Positions 52,967 to 63,397 of a DNA stretch of 64,000 nt are shown here, piece by piece. Every line of letters begins with the position of its first letter. The stretch's first letter is position 1. The stretch covers positions 3,224,001 through 3,288,000 of the forward strand of contig NZ_JACCFH010000001.1 in NCBI RefSeq assembly GCF_013410775.1, read 5' to 3'. The notes below the pieces were generated by a model. The model worked only from the letters and a program-made list of their open reading frames with translations. It was not told where the DNA came from and did not search any database. The translations under genes were made by a program, and so were the position numbers. Source of the stretch: Sphaerotilus montanus. GTDB taxonomy: Bacteria; Pseudomonadota; Gammaproteobacteria; Burkholderiales; Burkholderiaceae_C.

Positions 52967-55060
52967 ATGACCGATTCCACCCACGACCAACGAGACTCCT
53001 CCCGCTCCAGCGAGACAGGTCTCGATCTGCAACAGTTTCACCAGACCTTCTTCGAGGAGGCGGCTGAAAATCTCCAGCGCATGGAGCAGCTGCTGCTCGC
53101 GCTGGACCCCGCGGCCGTCGATGACGAGACGCTCAATGCGATCTTCCGTGTCGCCCACTCCATCAAGGGGGGGGCGGCGACCTTCGGTTTCACGGAAGTG
53201 GCCGAGCTGGCGCACGAGATGGAGACGCTGCTGGACCGGCTGCGCCGCCACGAACTCTCGCCGACGCCACCGATGGTCGATGTCCTGCTGCGCGGCGGGG
53301 ATGCGCTCTGGGGGCAGCTCTCGTTCCGTCAGGGACTGACGCCCGAAACGCCCGCCACCGAGACCCTGGTCGCCGACATCCGGCAACTCGCGCGCCTGTC
53401 GAGCCAGCCGGCGGGCGCGGTGGCGGTGGCTGCGGCGGGGGGCTCGGCTCCGGTCGAGGCTCCAGCGGCCGCCAGGAAACTGCTGGGTCCGGGCCAGCGC
53501 GAGCTGGAGGTGCGCATCGGACCGCTGGAGCAGGCCAACGCCGCGAACCACCTGCATGAACTGTTCGACGAGATCCCGGGTCTCGGCGAAATGCGTCCGC
53601 TCGATTTCGGTGAGCCGGTGGATGGCATGCGCCGTTTCAGCGTGACAACGACCTGTACCGACTCGGAGCTGCTGGATCTGTTCAGTTTCCATGTCGAGCG
53701 CAGACTGGTGCATCTGAGCGGGCTGGGACTGGGCTACGGGTTCCACGAAGGCAACCCGGGTGCGCCGACGCAGGAGGAGGTCAATGCGGCCGTGGCCGCT
53801 GCCGCCGTGTCGCCGGTGACCGCCGCGGTGGCCAGCGCAGCCCCGACCCCGGCTCCTGGGGCGGCTGCGCCTCGGTCGGGTGGCGGTGCCGGGGCATCGG
53901 TGGACGCGACGACCTTGCGCGTGTCGGTCGACAAGGTCGATCAGCTCATCAATCTGGTGGGCGAACTGGTGATCACGCAGGCCATGCTGATCCAGAGCAG
54001 CCGTGCACTCGATCCGGTGGCGCACCAGGCGCTGCTGTCGTCGATCAGTCTGGTGGAGCGCAATTCGCGGGATCTGCAGGACGCCGTGATGTCGATCCGC
54101 ATGATTCCGATGTCGGCCGTCTTCAGCCGCTTCCCGCGCATGCTGCGCGACCTGTCGGGCAAGCTGGGCAAGCAGGTCGAGCTCGTCACCATCGGCGAGG
54201 CGACCGAGCTGGACAAGGGCCTGGTCGAGAAGATCACCGACCCGCTGACCCACCTGGTGCGCAACTCCTGCGACCACGGCATCGAGCTGCCCCAGGTCCG
54301 CACCCAGAGCGGCAAGACGGCGCACGGCACCATCACGCTGTCGGCCTGGCACCAGGGCGGCTCGGTCGTGATCGAGGTGCGCGACGATGGCAAGGGGCTG
54401 TCGCGCGAGAAGCTGCTGTCCAAGGCGCGCGAGCGGGGCTTGTCGGCGCCGGATTCGCTGACCGACACCCAGGTCTGGAACCTGATCTTCGAGCCGGGCT
54501 TCTCGACCGCGGAGGTCGTCACCGACGTGTCCGGCCGCGGCGTCGGCATGGATGTGGTGAAGAAGAACATCACCGGACTGGGCGGCCGCGTCGATATCGA
54601 CTCGGCGCCGGGCTGCGGCATGAGCGTCAAGGTGCGCCTGCCGCTGACGCTGGCCATCATGGACGGCATGAGCGTGGCCGTGCGCGACGAGGTCTACATC
54701 CTCCCGATGGGGTCGGTGGTCGAGAGCGACCTGGTCGGTCCCGACACGATCCGCTCCCTGGGAGCGGGCAGCCGCGTCGCCAAGGTGCGCGAGGACTACC
54801 TGCCGGTGGTCGATCTGGCCGAACTGCTCGGCTCGCCAGCGACCGAAGGCCAGGCGGCGCCCGGCATCATGGTCATCGTCGAGTCGGAGGGCATGCGTGC
54901 GGCGCTGCTGGTCGACGAGCTGGTGGGGCAGCAGCAGGTGGTGGTGAAGAACCTGGAGACCCACTTCCGGCGCATTCCCGATGTATCGGGTGCCACCATC
55001 CTGGGCAATGGCAAGGTGGCGCTGATCCTGGACGTGGGCTCGCTGGTCAGCCGGCGTTGA
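52967..55060 (+). CDS. cheA: Chemotaxis-type histidine kinase CheA
   Basis: This 697-residue kinase has an Hpt (P1) domain with H64 in RVAHSIKGGAATFGF, a ferredoxin-like P2-type module (about 165-260), a long Ala/Pro linker (about 280-320), then the dimerisation domain (VDKVDQLINLVGELVI), HATPase (LVRNSCDHGIE, DDGKGL, GRGVGMDVV) and a C-terminal CheW-like domain (SVAVRDEVYILPM to VALILDVGSLV). It is complete. Neither CheW, CheB, CheR nor a receptor gene is nearby, so cheY-cheA form a reduced cluster whose other parts must lie elsewhere. Confidence 0.93.
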   Translation: MTDSTHDQRDSSRSSETGLDLQQFHQTFFEEAAENLQRMEQLLLALDPAAVDDETLNAIFRVAHSIKGGAATFGFTEVAELAHEMETLLDRLRRHELSPTPPMVDVLLRGGDALWGQLSFRQGLTPETPATETLVADIRQLARLSSQPAGAVAVAAAGGSAPVEAPAAARKLLGPGQRELEVRIGPLEQANAANHLHELFDEIPGLGEMRPLDFGEPVDGMRRFSVTTTCTDSELLDLFSFHVERRLVHLSGLGLGYGFHEGNPGAPTQEEVNAAVAAAAVSPVTAAVASAAPTPAPGAAAPRSGGGAGASVDATTLRVSVDKVDQLINLVGELVITQAMLIQSSRALDPVAHQALLSSISLVERNSRDLQDAVMSIRMIPMSAVFSRFPRMLRDLSGKLGKQVELVTIGEATELDKGLVEKITDPLTHLVRNSCDHGIELPQVRTQSGKTAHGTITLSAWHQGGSVVIEVRDDGKGLSREKLLSKARERGLSAPDSLTDTQVWNLIFEPGFSTAEVVTDVSGRGVGMDVVKKNITGLGGRVDIDSAPGCGMSVKVRLPLTLAIMDGMSVAVRDEVYILPMGSVVESDLVGPDTIRSLGAGSRVAKVREDYLPVVDLAELLGSPATEGQAAPGIMVIVESEGMRAALLVDELVGQQQVVVKNLETHFRRIPDVSGATILGNGKVALILDVGSLVSRR

Positions 55061-55070
55061 GCCGGCAGAC

Positions 55071-55102
55071 GGCAGGCCGCCATCCTCAGCTGGTGGCCTG
55101 CC
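55071..55102. terminator. Bidirectional hairpin between cheA and the FtsX-like gene
   Basis: GGCAGGCC (55071-55078) pairs perfectly with GGCCTGCC (55095-55102), and CCA (55080-55082) with TGG (55091-55093), around the loop TCCTCAGC. The hairpin begins 10 bases after the cheA stop and its right arm is the last coding part of the leftward permease gene. No T-run follows, so strength as a terminator is unknown. Confidence 0.5.
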
Positions 55103-57668
55103 GCAGCGTCTCGCTCACCGGGCGGCGCAGCACTTCGCGCAGGCTCCACCAGCCTGCACCCTGCGCCAGCAGGGCACCCGCGGCCGAGCCGAACAGCGGC
55201 ACCCACAGTGGCGGGTTCCACTGGAAACCGAACACCTCCCGCGCCAGCGCCCAGCCCACGGCGAGCGCTGCAGCCGAGGCCAGTGCCCCGGCCAGTGCTC
55301 CCACGCCCAGCAATTCCGCCCGCTGCACCTGCCGCAGCAGCGCGCTGCTGGCGCCCATCGCCCGCAGCAGCGCGAACTCGCGGGCCCGTGCTTCCCGGGT
55401 GGCGCTCACCGCGGCGAACAGCACCAGCAGGCCTGCGCACAGCGTGAAGCCGAACAGGAACTCCACCGCCTGGATCACCTGGTCCAGCACCCGCTGCACC
55501 TGACCGATCTGGGCCGAGACGTCCACGTTGGTGATGTTCGGGTAGTCGTGCGCCAGCGCGGCGTCGAAGCCCGGTGTGGCGGGTGCCCGCAGGGCGGCGA
55601 TGTAGGTCGCGGGCAGGTCCGGCATGGCGCTGCGCGAAAACATCACGAAGAAGTTCACCCGCATCGAGCCCCAGTCCACCTTGCGCAGGCTGCTGATGCG
55701 GCCCTCGATCGGCGTGCCGGCGATGTCGAAGCGCAGCTGGTCGCCAAGCTGGAGCCCCAGCGTCTTCGCCAGCCCTTCCTCGACGCTCAGCCCGTCGGCC
55801 TCGTCGGCTGTCCACTGGCCGGCGACCACCGCGTTGTGTCCGGGCAGCGCGGCGCTGTGGCTGAGGTTGAATTCACGCTCGACCAGCCGCTGCGCGCGCG
55901 CATCCGGGTAACTGGACGGGCCGACTTCGCGGCCATTCACCGCCAGCAGCCGGCCGCGGATCATCGGGTACCAGTCATAGCGCGCCACGCCCGCGGTGGC
56001 CAGCGACTGCCGGAAGGCCTGGCCCTGCTCGGGCAGGATGTTGATGACGAAGCGGTTCGGTGCATCGGCCGGCGTGGCCGCGCGCCAGCTGGAGATCAGG
56101 TCGGTGCGCAGCAGCACCAGCAGCATCAGCGCCATCAGCCCCAGGGCCAGGGCGCTGACCTGCAGCACGGCCAGCGCCGGCCGCGCACTCAGGCTGCGCG
56201 TGGCCAGCGTGAGCCAGCGCGGCGCGCCCACCTCCGGCACGGCACGCCGCAGCGCCTGCACCGCCAGCCACGCGGCCCCCGCGAACACCGCCCAGGCGGC
56301 CGCGAAGCCACCGACCGCGATGGCGCCGAGCTTCGGGTCCTGTGCCACCACCATCAGCAGCGCGGCGTAGCCCGCCAGCCCGGCCAGCAGCACAGCCAGC
56401 GAGGCGGTCCGCAACTCGCCCAGGTCGCGCCGGATCACCCGCAGCGGCGGCACCTGGGCGAGTTGCAGCACCGGCGGCAGCCCGAACGCCGCCACCAGCA
56501 CCATGCCCACGGCCAGCCCGAACACCCCCGGCCACACGCTCGGCGCGGGCAGGTTGGCCTCGACCAGACCCGCCAGCAGCACGACGAACACCTGGTGCAC
56601 CGCCAGTCCGATCAGCACGCCCAGCGCACTGGCGGCCACGCCGACCAGCCCCAGCTCCAGCCCGTAGATCGCCGCGATGCGGCGCTGCGGCAGCCCGAGC
56701 ACGCGCAGCATCGCGCAGGCGTCCAGGTGCCGTGCCGCAAAACCCCGGGCCGCGATGCCCACCGCGACTGCGGCCAGCAGCGCCGCCAGCACGGCCACCA
56801 GTTGCAGGAACTGTCCGGCGCGGTCCAGCGTCTGGCGCATCTCGGGGCGGGCGTTGTCGATCGACTCGACCCGCGTGCCACGCAGGCGCTCGCGCTCGAC
56901 CGTGGCGTCCACCCAGGCAACGTAGCCCCGCACGGCCGCCTGGGCGGCGGCACGCCGGCTGGTGTCTGTCGGGATCACCGCAAGGCGCCAGTTCACCCGG
57001 CTCGCGGGCTGGACCAGACCCGTGGCCGCCAGATCGGCTTCTGCCAGCAGCACGCGGGGTGCGAAGCTCATGAAGCCGGCGTCCCGGTCCGGTTCGACCC
57101 GCAGCACCTGCGCGATGCGCAGCGTGGCGTCCCCGAGCAGCAGCGGGTCGCCGACCTGCACGGCCAGTGCGTCCAGCACCGACGCATCGACCCAGACGGT
57201 GCCGGGGGCCGGTCCGGTGGTCTGCTCGCGCACCGGACCGGTGGCGCTGTCGCTGACGCCCAGCGTGCCGCGCAGCGGGTAGCCGGCCGACACCGCTTTC
57301 ACCGACACCAGTTTCGAGGCCCCGCCGCGCGCATCCGGCGCGCGGGCCATGCTGGGAAAGCGCACGTTGCGGGCGGTCTTCAGGCCCATCTCCCGGGCGG
57401 TGGTCTCGAAACTGGCGGGCAGCGGCTGGTCGCTGGCGACCACGGCGTCGCCGCCGAGCAGTGTCAGCGCATCCCGGGCCAGTCCGGCCTGCAGGCGGTC
57501 GGCAAAGAAGCCCACGCTGCAGATCGCCGCTACCGCCAGTGCCACGGCCACCAGCATCAGCCGCAACTCGCCAGCCCGGAAGTCGCGCAGCAGCTGCCGC
57601 CAGGCCAGTTGCAGCACCGAGGGCGGCTTGTTCGGGGCGGAGGGTTGGGCGGCGGCGTGGGTGTTCAT
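55086..57668 (-). CDS. FtsX-like/MacB-type ABC permease (YbbP-like)
   Basis: This 860-residue membrane protein has an N-terminal membrane segment (about 36-55), a long periplasmic domain, a first bundle of four segments (about 285-440), further segments (about 445-540), a second periplasmic region and a C-terminal FtsX core (about 735-850, EARAREFALLRAMGASSALL). This doubled arrangement is that of YbbP-type permeases, which normally pair with a YbbA ATPase for lipid or lipoprotein-type transport. No ATPase is adjacent. I use the ATG at 57668; the upstream in-frame extension is antisense to the next gene. Confidence 0.85.
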   Translation of the reverse strand: MNTHAAAQPSAPNKPPSVLQLAWRQLLRDFRAGELRLMLVAVALAVAAICSVGFFADRLQAGLARDALTLLGGDAVVASDQPLPASFETTAREMGLKTARNVRFPSMARAPDARGGASKLVSVKAVSAGYPLRGTLGVSDSATGPVREQTTGPAPGTVWVDASVLDALAVQVGDPLLLGDATLRIAQVLRVEPDRDAGFMSFAPRVLLAEADLAATGLVQPASRVNWRLAVIPTDTSRRAAAQAAVRGYVAWVDATVERERLRGTRVESIDNARPEMRQTLDRAGQFLQLVAVLAALLAAVAVGIAARGFAARHLDACAMLRVLGLPQRRIAAIYGLELGLVGVAASALGVLIGLAVHQVFVVLLAGLVEANLPAPSVWPGVFGLAVGMVLVAAFGLPPVLQLAQVPPLRVIRRDLGELRTASLAVLLAGLAGYAALLMVVAQDPKLGAIAVGGFAAAWAVFAGAAWLAVQALRRAVPEVGAPRWLTLATRSLSARPALAVLQVSALALGLMALMLLVLLRTDLISSWRAATPADAPNRFVINILPEQGQAFRQSLATAGVARYDWYPMIRGRLLAVNGREVGPSSYPDARAQRLVEREFNLSHSAALPGHNAVVAGQWTADEADGLSVEEGLAKTLGLQLGDQLRFDIAGTPIEGRISSLRKVDWGSMRVNFFVMFSRSAMPDLPATYIAALRAPATPGFDAALAHDYPNITNVDVSAQIGQVQRVLDQVIQAVEFLFGFTLCAGLLVLFAAVSATREARAREFALLRAMGASSALLRQVQRAELLGVGALAGALASAAALAVGWALAREVFGFQWNPPLWVPLFGSAAGALLAQGAGWWSLREVLRRPVSETLRQATS

Positions 57669-57764
57669 GCCGCCAAGGTACACCACCGCGCCCGTACCGG
57701 CCGAATGCTGTGTGCAAAGGCACAGAATGGCGGAGGCCGAACGCTGCGCTTCAATGAGGGCACC

Positions 57765-58604
57765 ATGCAAACACACTCCTTGCCTCCGCTCTACCTGTCG
57801 CACGGCTCGCCGATGATCGCCATCGAGACCTCGCCGGCTGCGCAGTTCCTCGACCGGCTCGGCCCGGCCATCGACTGCACCTTCGGCCGGCCGCGGGCGG
57901 CGGTGGTGGTGTCGCCGCACTCGTCGACGCGGCAGCCGATGGCGCTGGCGGGCGCCCGCCACGAGGCGATCCACGACTTCGGCGGTTTCCCGGCCGAGCT
58001 GTACGCCCAGCGCTACGACGCCCGCGGCGACACGCTGCTGGCCCATGCCGTGGCGCGCCAGCTGGGCGAGGCGGGCATCCCGACGCAGGCGGTGGACGCC
58101 AGCGGCCTCGACCACGGCATCTGGACGGTGATGAAACGCGCCTGGCCAGGGGCCGAGGTGCCGGTCGTGCCGCTGACGCTGGTGCCGACCTGGACCCCGG
58201 CACAGCTCTGGGCCGCGGGCCGCGCGCTGTCGGCACTGGCCGAGGACGGCGTGCTCGTCATCGGCAGCGGCGCGATGACGCACAACCTGCGGCGCTTCTT
58301 CGGTCCGCGCTCGGTACCGGAAGGGCAGATCGAGCCGGACGTGGCCGCCTTCCAGGACTGGGTGCACGCCCGCGGCACGGCGCGCGACTGGCCCGCACTG
58401 CTCGACTACCGCCAGCAGGCCCCCGGCGCCGCGCTGCAGCACCCGACGGACGAGCACTGGCTGCCGTTCTACATCGCCGCAGGGGCGGGGGGCGAGGTGT
58501 CGCCGGCCGTGGCCATCCACCGCAGCGTCGATGCGGGTGTGCTGGCGATGGACAGCTTCGCCTTCGGCCCGCACGCCGGCGCGCTGGCGGCGGCGCTGGC
58601 CTGA
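57765..58604 (+). CDS. DODA-type extradiol ring-cleaving dioxygenase (YgiD/LigB family)
   Basis: This 279-residue protein matches the 4,5-DOPA-extradiol-dioxygenase group of LigB-type enzymes, zinc- or iron-binding oxygenases acting on catechols. Metal/active-site histidines are in YLSHGSPM, VVSPHSSTR, GLDHGIWTVM and GSGAMTHNLRRF, all typical. The real substrate may be DOPA or another catechol. The ATG at 57765 is used. It is divergent from the FtsX-like gene and converges with the Nif3-like gene. Confidence 0.88.
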   Translation: MQTHSLPPLYLSHGSPMIAIETSPAAQFLDRLGPAIDCTFGRPRAAVVVSPHSSTRQPMALAGARHEAIHDFGGFPAELYAQRYDARGDTLLAHAVARQLGEAGIPTQAVDASGLDHGIWTVMKRAWPGAEVPVVPLTLVPTWTPAQLWAAGRALSALAEDGVLVIGSGAMTHNLRRFFGPRSVPEGQIEPDVAAFQDWVHARGTARDWPALLDYRQQAPGAALQHPTDEHWLPFYIAAGAGGEVSPAVAIHRSVDAGVLAMDSFAFGPHAGALAAALA

Positions 58605-58609
58605 GGACC

Positions 58610-58629
58610 GCCGCGCCGTCCGGCGTGGC
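58610..58629. terminator. Near-perfect GC hairpin after the DODA-type gene
   Basis: GCCGCGCCG (58610-58618) and CGGCGTGGC (58621-58629) are inverted repeats with one G-T type mismatch and lie six bases after a stop codon, between two convergent genes. No T-run follows. It is a weak candidate for a shared transcription stop. Confidence 0.3.
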
Positions 58630-58634
58630 GTGGC

Positions 58635-59399
58635 TCAGCCCGGGTTGTCGATGTCGATGAACTGGTGCGCGAGACCGAACTGCGTGGCCAGATGCGCGCC
58701 GAGGGCTTGCACGCCGTAGCGTTCGGTGGCGTGGTGCCCGCAGGCCATGAAGGCCACGCCGGTCTCGCGGGCGATGTGGGCCTGCGGCTCGGAGATCTCG
58801 CCGGTCAGGTAGACATCGGCTCCGGCCGCGATCGCAGAGTCGAACCAGCCCTGCGCGCCGCCGGTGCACCAGGCCACGCGCTGCACCGTGCGCCCATCGC
58901 CTGGCGCGACCACTGGCGTGCGGCCGAGCCGCGTGCCGACCCGGGCCGCGAAGGCCTCCAGCGTGCAGGCGCCGTCGACCGGCCGGCCGATCACGCCCAG
59001 GGCCTTGTCGCCGAAGGTGCCTTCCGTGACCAGACCGAGGTGGGCGCCAAGCTGCGCGTTGTTGCCCAGCGTGGGGTGGGCGTCCAGCGGCAGGTGGTAG
59101 GCGTAGAGGTTGATGTCGTGGCGCAGCAGCGCAGCCAGCCGCTGTTTCATCCAGCCGGTGACGCGGCCGTCCTGTCCGCGCCAGAACAGGCCGTGGTGAA
59201 CCAGGAGGGCGTCGGCGCCGACCGCAGCCGCGGCCTCGATCAGCGCCAGGCTGGCGGTCACGCCGCTGACGAGGCGGCGCACCTCGGCGCGGCCCTCCAC
59301 CTGCAACCCGTTGGGACCATAATCTGCAAACCGGGCCACCTCCAGACACTGCTCCAGATGGTTGGCCAGACCGGTTCTGTGTGCCACGTTCTCAGTCAT
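58635..59399 (-). CDS. Nif3-like dinuclear metal-centre protein (YbgI/YqfO family)
   Basis: This 254-residue protein belongs to the Nif3/YbgI family, toroidal hexamers with two metal ions and a debated role (GTP cyclohydrolase 1 type 2-like is one name). Metal-ligand motifs are [10 protein letters not shown] and [10 protein letters not shown], with [10 protein letters not shown] in between. I prefer the ATG at 59399, which has AAGGAG six bases upstream, over the one at 59417. Its start region abuts the divergent DegS-like gene, so the two promoters must overlap the opposite coding sequence. Confidence 0.88.
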   Translation of the reverse strand: MTENVAHRTGLANHLEQCLEVARFADYGPNGLQVEGRAEVRRLVSGVTASLALIEAAAAVGADALLVHHGLFWRGQDGRVTGWMKQRLAALLRHDINLYAYHLPLDAHPTLGNNAQLGAHLGLVTEGTFGDKALGVIGRPVDGACTLEAFAARVGTRLGRTPVVAPGDGRTVQRVAWCTGGAQGWFDSAIAAGADVYLTGEISEPQAHIARETGVAFMACGHHATERYGVQALGAHLATQFGLAHQFIDIDNPG

Positions 59400-59415
59400 T
59401 CTTTGCTCCTTGTCC

Positions 59416-60582
<1,167 letters not shown>

Positions 60583-60585
60583 GCG

Positions 60586-61359
60586 TCAGCCCGTGGTTTC
60601 TTCTGCCGGCGGCTGCGTGTGCTTGAGGAAGAACTGCGACGCGACGATGCCCACTTCGTACAGCAGCCCCATCGGGATCAGCAGGGCCACCATCGACACG
60701 GCGTCCGGTGGGGTGACCAGCCCGGCGGCGGCGGCGGCAGCCACCCAGAAGTAGCGGCGGAACTCTCGCAGCTGCTCGACCGTGATCACGCCGAGCCGCG
60801 TCAGCACCACCACCGCCACGGGCACCTCGAACGCCACGCCGAAGGCGATGAACATCGTGATGACAAAGTCCAGGTAGGCCTCGATGTCCGGGCTCACGGC
60901 CACCGAGGCCGGGGCCATCGACTGGATGGCCGGGAACGCCTGACCGAACACGAAGAAGTAGCAGAACGACACGCCCAGGTAGAACAGGACCGTGCTGCTG
61001 GTCACCAGCGGCAGGACCAGCCGGCGCTCATGCCGGTACAGGCCTGGTGCGATGAAGGCCCAGATCTGGTACAGCACCCAGGGCAGCGCGGCGCCGAACG
61101 CCACCAGCAGCGTCACCTTGATCGGGATCAGGAACGGCGAGACCACGCCGACGGCGATCATCTTCGACCCTTCGGGCAGTGCCTTGACCAGCGGCAGTGC
61201 CAGCAGGTCGTACATCCGTGACGGGCCCGGGAACAGGCACAGCAGCGCGAAGATCGCGCCGACGCCGTAGACGGTCTTGAGCAGGCGGTCGCGCAGCTCG
61301 ATCAGGTGGCTGACGAAAGGCGCTTCGGTGCCTTGCAGCTCATCGGGTGGTGTGGACAT
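60586..61359 (-). CDS. tatC: Twin-arginine translocase subunit TatC
   Basis: TatC recognises twin-arginine signal peptides and forms the translocase core with TatB in the inner membrane. The 257-residue protein has the N-terminal FVSHLIELRDRLLKTV motif, six predicted membrane segments, FIAPGLYRHERRLVLPLV and the F-x-x-A-F-G-V-A-F-E-V-P region. It is the last gene of the leftward hisI-hisE-HIT-tatABC run, three bases after tatB, and converges with the DegS-like gene. Confidence 0.96.
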   Translation of the reverse strand: MSTPPDELQGTEAPFVSHLIELRDRLLKTVYGVGAIFALLCLFPGPSRMYDLLALPLVKALPEGSKMIAVGVVSPFLIPIKVTLLVAFGAALPWVLYQIWAFIAPGLYRHERRLVLPLVTSSTVLFYLGVSFCYFFVFGQAFPAIQSMAPASVAVSPDIEAYLDFVITMFIAFGVAFEVPVAVVVLTRLGVITVEQLREFRRYFWVAAAAAAGLVTPPDAVSMVALLIPMGLLYEVGIVASQFFLKHTQPPAEETTG

Positions 61360-61362
61360 GGA

Positions 61363-61854
61363 TCAGAGCGAACGCGTCGAGCGCGCAGGGCGGAATCGTG
61401 CCACCCGGGCGGCGCCCGACTGCACATGGCGGCGCACGTTTTCGCTCTTCTTGTACCACTGGGGCACCGCAGAACGCTTGATGCGCCAGTTCTTCTTCGG
61501 GGGCTTGTAGGCCGGGGCCGGCGTGCTGTCCCAGTTGTAGGGCTCGTAGGTCGGCGTGTCGCTGTCGACGTGCTGGCCCAGGGCCGCATTGACGTCGCGG
61601 GTGGCGTCGTTCAGACCGCTGGACACCGACTGGCTCACGTCGCGGGCCGCCGTCTCGAACTGCTCGCGGACCTTGGACAGCTCCTCCAGTTCGATCGAGC
61701 GGTTGACCTCGGACTTGACGTCGGCGACGTAGCGCTGCGCCCGGCCGATCAGCGTGCCGGCCATGCGAGCCACCCGCGGCAGGCGCTCGGGGCCGATCAC
61801 GACCAGCGCGATGCCCGCCACGAGCATGATCTTGGCAATGCCGATATCGAACAT
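61363..61854 (-). CDS. tatB: Sec-independent protein translocase subunit TatB
   Basis: TatB forms the substrate receptor with TatC. The 163-residue protein starts MFDIGIAKIMLVAGIALVVIG with a single membrane helix and the hinge PERLPRVARMAGTLIGR, followed by an amphipathic helix and a polar, partly Lys/Arg-rich tail. It lies 26 bases after tatA. Confidence 0.95.
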   Translation of the reverse strand: MFDIGIAKIMLVAGIALVVIGPERLPRVARMAGTLIGRAQRYVADVKSEVNRSIELEELSKVREQFETAARDVSQSVSSGLNDATRDVNAALGQHVDSDTPTYEPYNWDSTPAPAYKPPKKNWRIKRSAVPQWYKKSENVRRHVQSGAARVARFRPARSTRSL

Positions 61855-61880
61855 GGGTCAGGCGCCGTGGACTGCGGGGA

Positions 61881-62123
61881 TCACGACTTGGTCTTGACTT
61901 CGACGTCGATGGTCTGGCTGTCGAGGCGCTTTTCCGTGGCGACCTGGGCGGCCGGCGCGGCGGCAGAGGCTGCGGCATCGGTCTTGTCGCCATCTTTCAC
62001 GCCATCCTTGAAGCCCTTGACGGCGGAACCCAGGTCCGAGCCGATGTTCTTGAGCTTCTTGGTGCCGAAGACCAGCACGATGATGACGAGGAAGATGATC
62101 AGGTGGGTGGTGGACAGGCCCAT
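61881..62123 (-). CDS. tatA: Sec-independent protein translocase subunit TatA
   Basis: TatA oligomers form the variable-size pore of the Tat system. The 80-residue protein has an N-terminal membrane helix (about 6-20), the [23 protein letters not shown] hinge and amphipathic helix in abbreviated family form, and an acidic/Ala-rich tail. It is preceded by the HIT gene with 71 bases between. Confidence 0.95.
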   Translation of the reverse strand: MGLSTTHLIIFLVIIVLVFGTKKLKNIGSDLGSAVKGFKDGVKDGDKTDAAASAAAPAAQVATEKRLDSQTIDVEVKTKS

Positions 62124-62194
62124 GGCGGTGTGCTCCGGTGCGGTGGTGTATGGGGTTGACCGTGAAGTTGGTCGACAGTGCGTGGAATTCTAGG

Positions 62195-62542
62195 TCAGCC
62201 GTGTTTCCATGGCCGGGGTCCGCCCATCACGTGGAGGTGCAGGTGGTAGACCTCCTGCCCGCCGTCCGGTCCGGTATTGATCACTGTGCGAAAACCGTTG
62301 GTGGCGCCCTGTTCGACCGCCAGCCGCGGGGCCAGCGTCATCATGCGGCCCAGCAGCGCTTCGTGCTCGGCCGTCACGTCACCGAGGCCGGTGATGTGCT
62401 GGCGCGGAATGATCAGCAGGTGCACGGGCGCGGCCGGTCGGATGTCCTTGAACGCGATCAGTTCATCGTCCTCGTAGACCTTCTGGGCGGGGATCTCTCC
62501 GGCGGCGATGCGGCAGAACAGGCAGTTCGGATCGTGGCTCAT
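62195..62542 (-). CDS. HIT-family (Hint-type) nucleotide-binding protein
   Basis: This 115-residue protein is a histidine-triad hydrolase of the Hint branch, usually cleaving adenosine phosphoramidates. It has CLFCRIAAGEIPAQKVYEDD at the N-terminus and the triad region VYHLHLHVMGG near the C-terminus. In betaproteobacteria it typically sits between hisE and tatA, as here. Confidence 0.94.
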   Translation of the reverse strand: MSHDPNCLFCRIAAGEIPAQKVYEDDELIAFKDIRPAAPVHLLIIPRQHITGLGDVTAEHEALLGRMMTLAPRLAVEQGATNGFRTVINTGPDGGQEVYHLHLHVMGGPRPWKHG

Positions 62543-62588
62543 GGCACAGCAGGGGTTGGGTGTCGGTGGATTCGGATCGGAATCGGGA

Positions 62589-62933
62589 TCAGGTCTTCGG
62601 CCGGCTGGCGAACTCGGCCAGCCCGGACAGGCCTTCGCGGCGCTCCAGCTCGGCGATCACGTCGGCCGGCGTCAGCCCGAACTGGGTCAGCGCCACGACG
62701 CTGTGGAACCACAGGTCGGCCACTTCGTAGACGATCTTCTGCGCGTCGCCGTCCTTGGCGGCGATCACGACCTCGGTGGCCTCCTCGCCGATCTTTTTCA
62801 GGATGGTGTCGGTGCCCTTGTGGAACAGGCGCGCGACATAGCTCTTGTCTGGATCACCGCCGCGGCGCGAGGCGATGACCTCGGCGAGGCGGGCCAGGCT
62901 GTCCTGGGAGGTCGGGGGCGTCTGCGTCGTCAT
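62589..62933 (-). CDS. hisE: Phosphoribosyl-ATP pyrophosphatase HisE
   Basis: HisE hydrolyses phosphoribosyl-ATP to phosphoribosyl-AMP, step two of histidine synthesis. The 114-residue protein has [24 protein letters not shown] and the MazG-like metal-binding [14 protein letters not shown] chose the ATG at 62933, which overlaps the hisI stop by four bases (ATGA). Its closest family partners, hisG-hisF, lie inverted about 13 kb away. Confidence 0.96.
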   Translation of the reverse strand: MTTQTPPTSQDSLARLAEVIASRRGGDPDKSYVARLFHKGTDTILKKIGEEATEVVIAAKDGDAQKIVYEVADLWFHSVVALTQFGLTPADVIAELERREGLSGLAEFASRPKT

Positions 62934-63340
62934 GGCTTGGCGTAGATGGTGTGGGGATCCTTGAGCACGGGCTCGACCGGCTGCCACGCGGGCTGTCCGT
63001 CTTCACCCGGCAGCAGGCGTTCGTAGAAGCAGGAATGGCGCCCGGTGTGGCAGGCGATGCCGGGCTCGTGGCCGCGCTGCGTCACCTTGAGCAGCACGAC
63101 GTCCTGGTCGCAGTCGATGCGGATCTCGTGCACCTGCTGGACATGGCCGGACTCCTCGCCCTTGTGCCAGAGCCGGTTGCGCGAGCGGCTCCAGTACACG
63201 GCTTCGCCGCGCTCGGCGGTGAGCGCCAGCGCCTCGCGGTTCATCCACGCGAACATCAGCACGTCGTTCGTGCCCGCTTCCTGCGCGATCACGGGCACCA
63301 GGCCCTCCGCAGTCCATGTGATCTTGTCCAGCCAGTTCAT
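62930..63340 (-). CDS. hisI: Phosphoribosyl-AMP cyclohydrolase HisI
   Basis: HisI opens the purine ring of phosphoribosyl-AMP, step three of histidine synthesis, using zinc. The 136-residue protein has [33 protein letters not shown], a metal-site run [13 protein letters not shown] and the zinc-binding [10 protein letters not shown]. It is the first gene of the leftward operon and faces pdxA across only 57 bases, which must contain both promoters. Confidence 0.96.
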   Translation of the reverse strand: MNWLDKITWTAEGLVPVIAQEAGTNDVLMFAWMNREALALTAERGEAVYWSRSRNRLWHKGEESGHVQQVHEIRIDCDQDVVLLKVTQRGHEPGIACHTGRHSCFYERLLPGEDGQPAWQPVEPVLKDPHTIYAKP

Positions 63341-63397
63341 GCGGGGGAGTGTAGCAACCGGACATGACCGCTCCGCGCGTTCCGTGACAATTGCCCC

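Noticed and set aside
55548-57764. Rightward open frame antisense to the FtsX-like permease
   Set aside because: The translation is His/Gln/Arg-rich without family resemblance. Only the part from 57765, the DODA-type dioxygenase, has conserved motifs.
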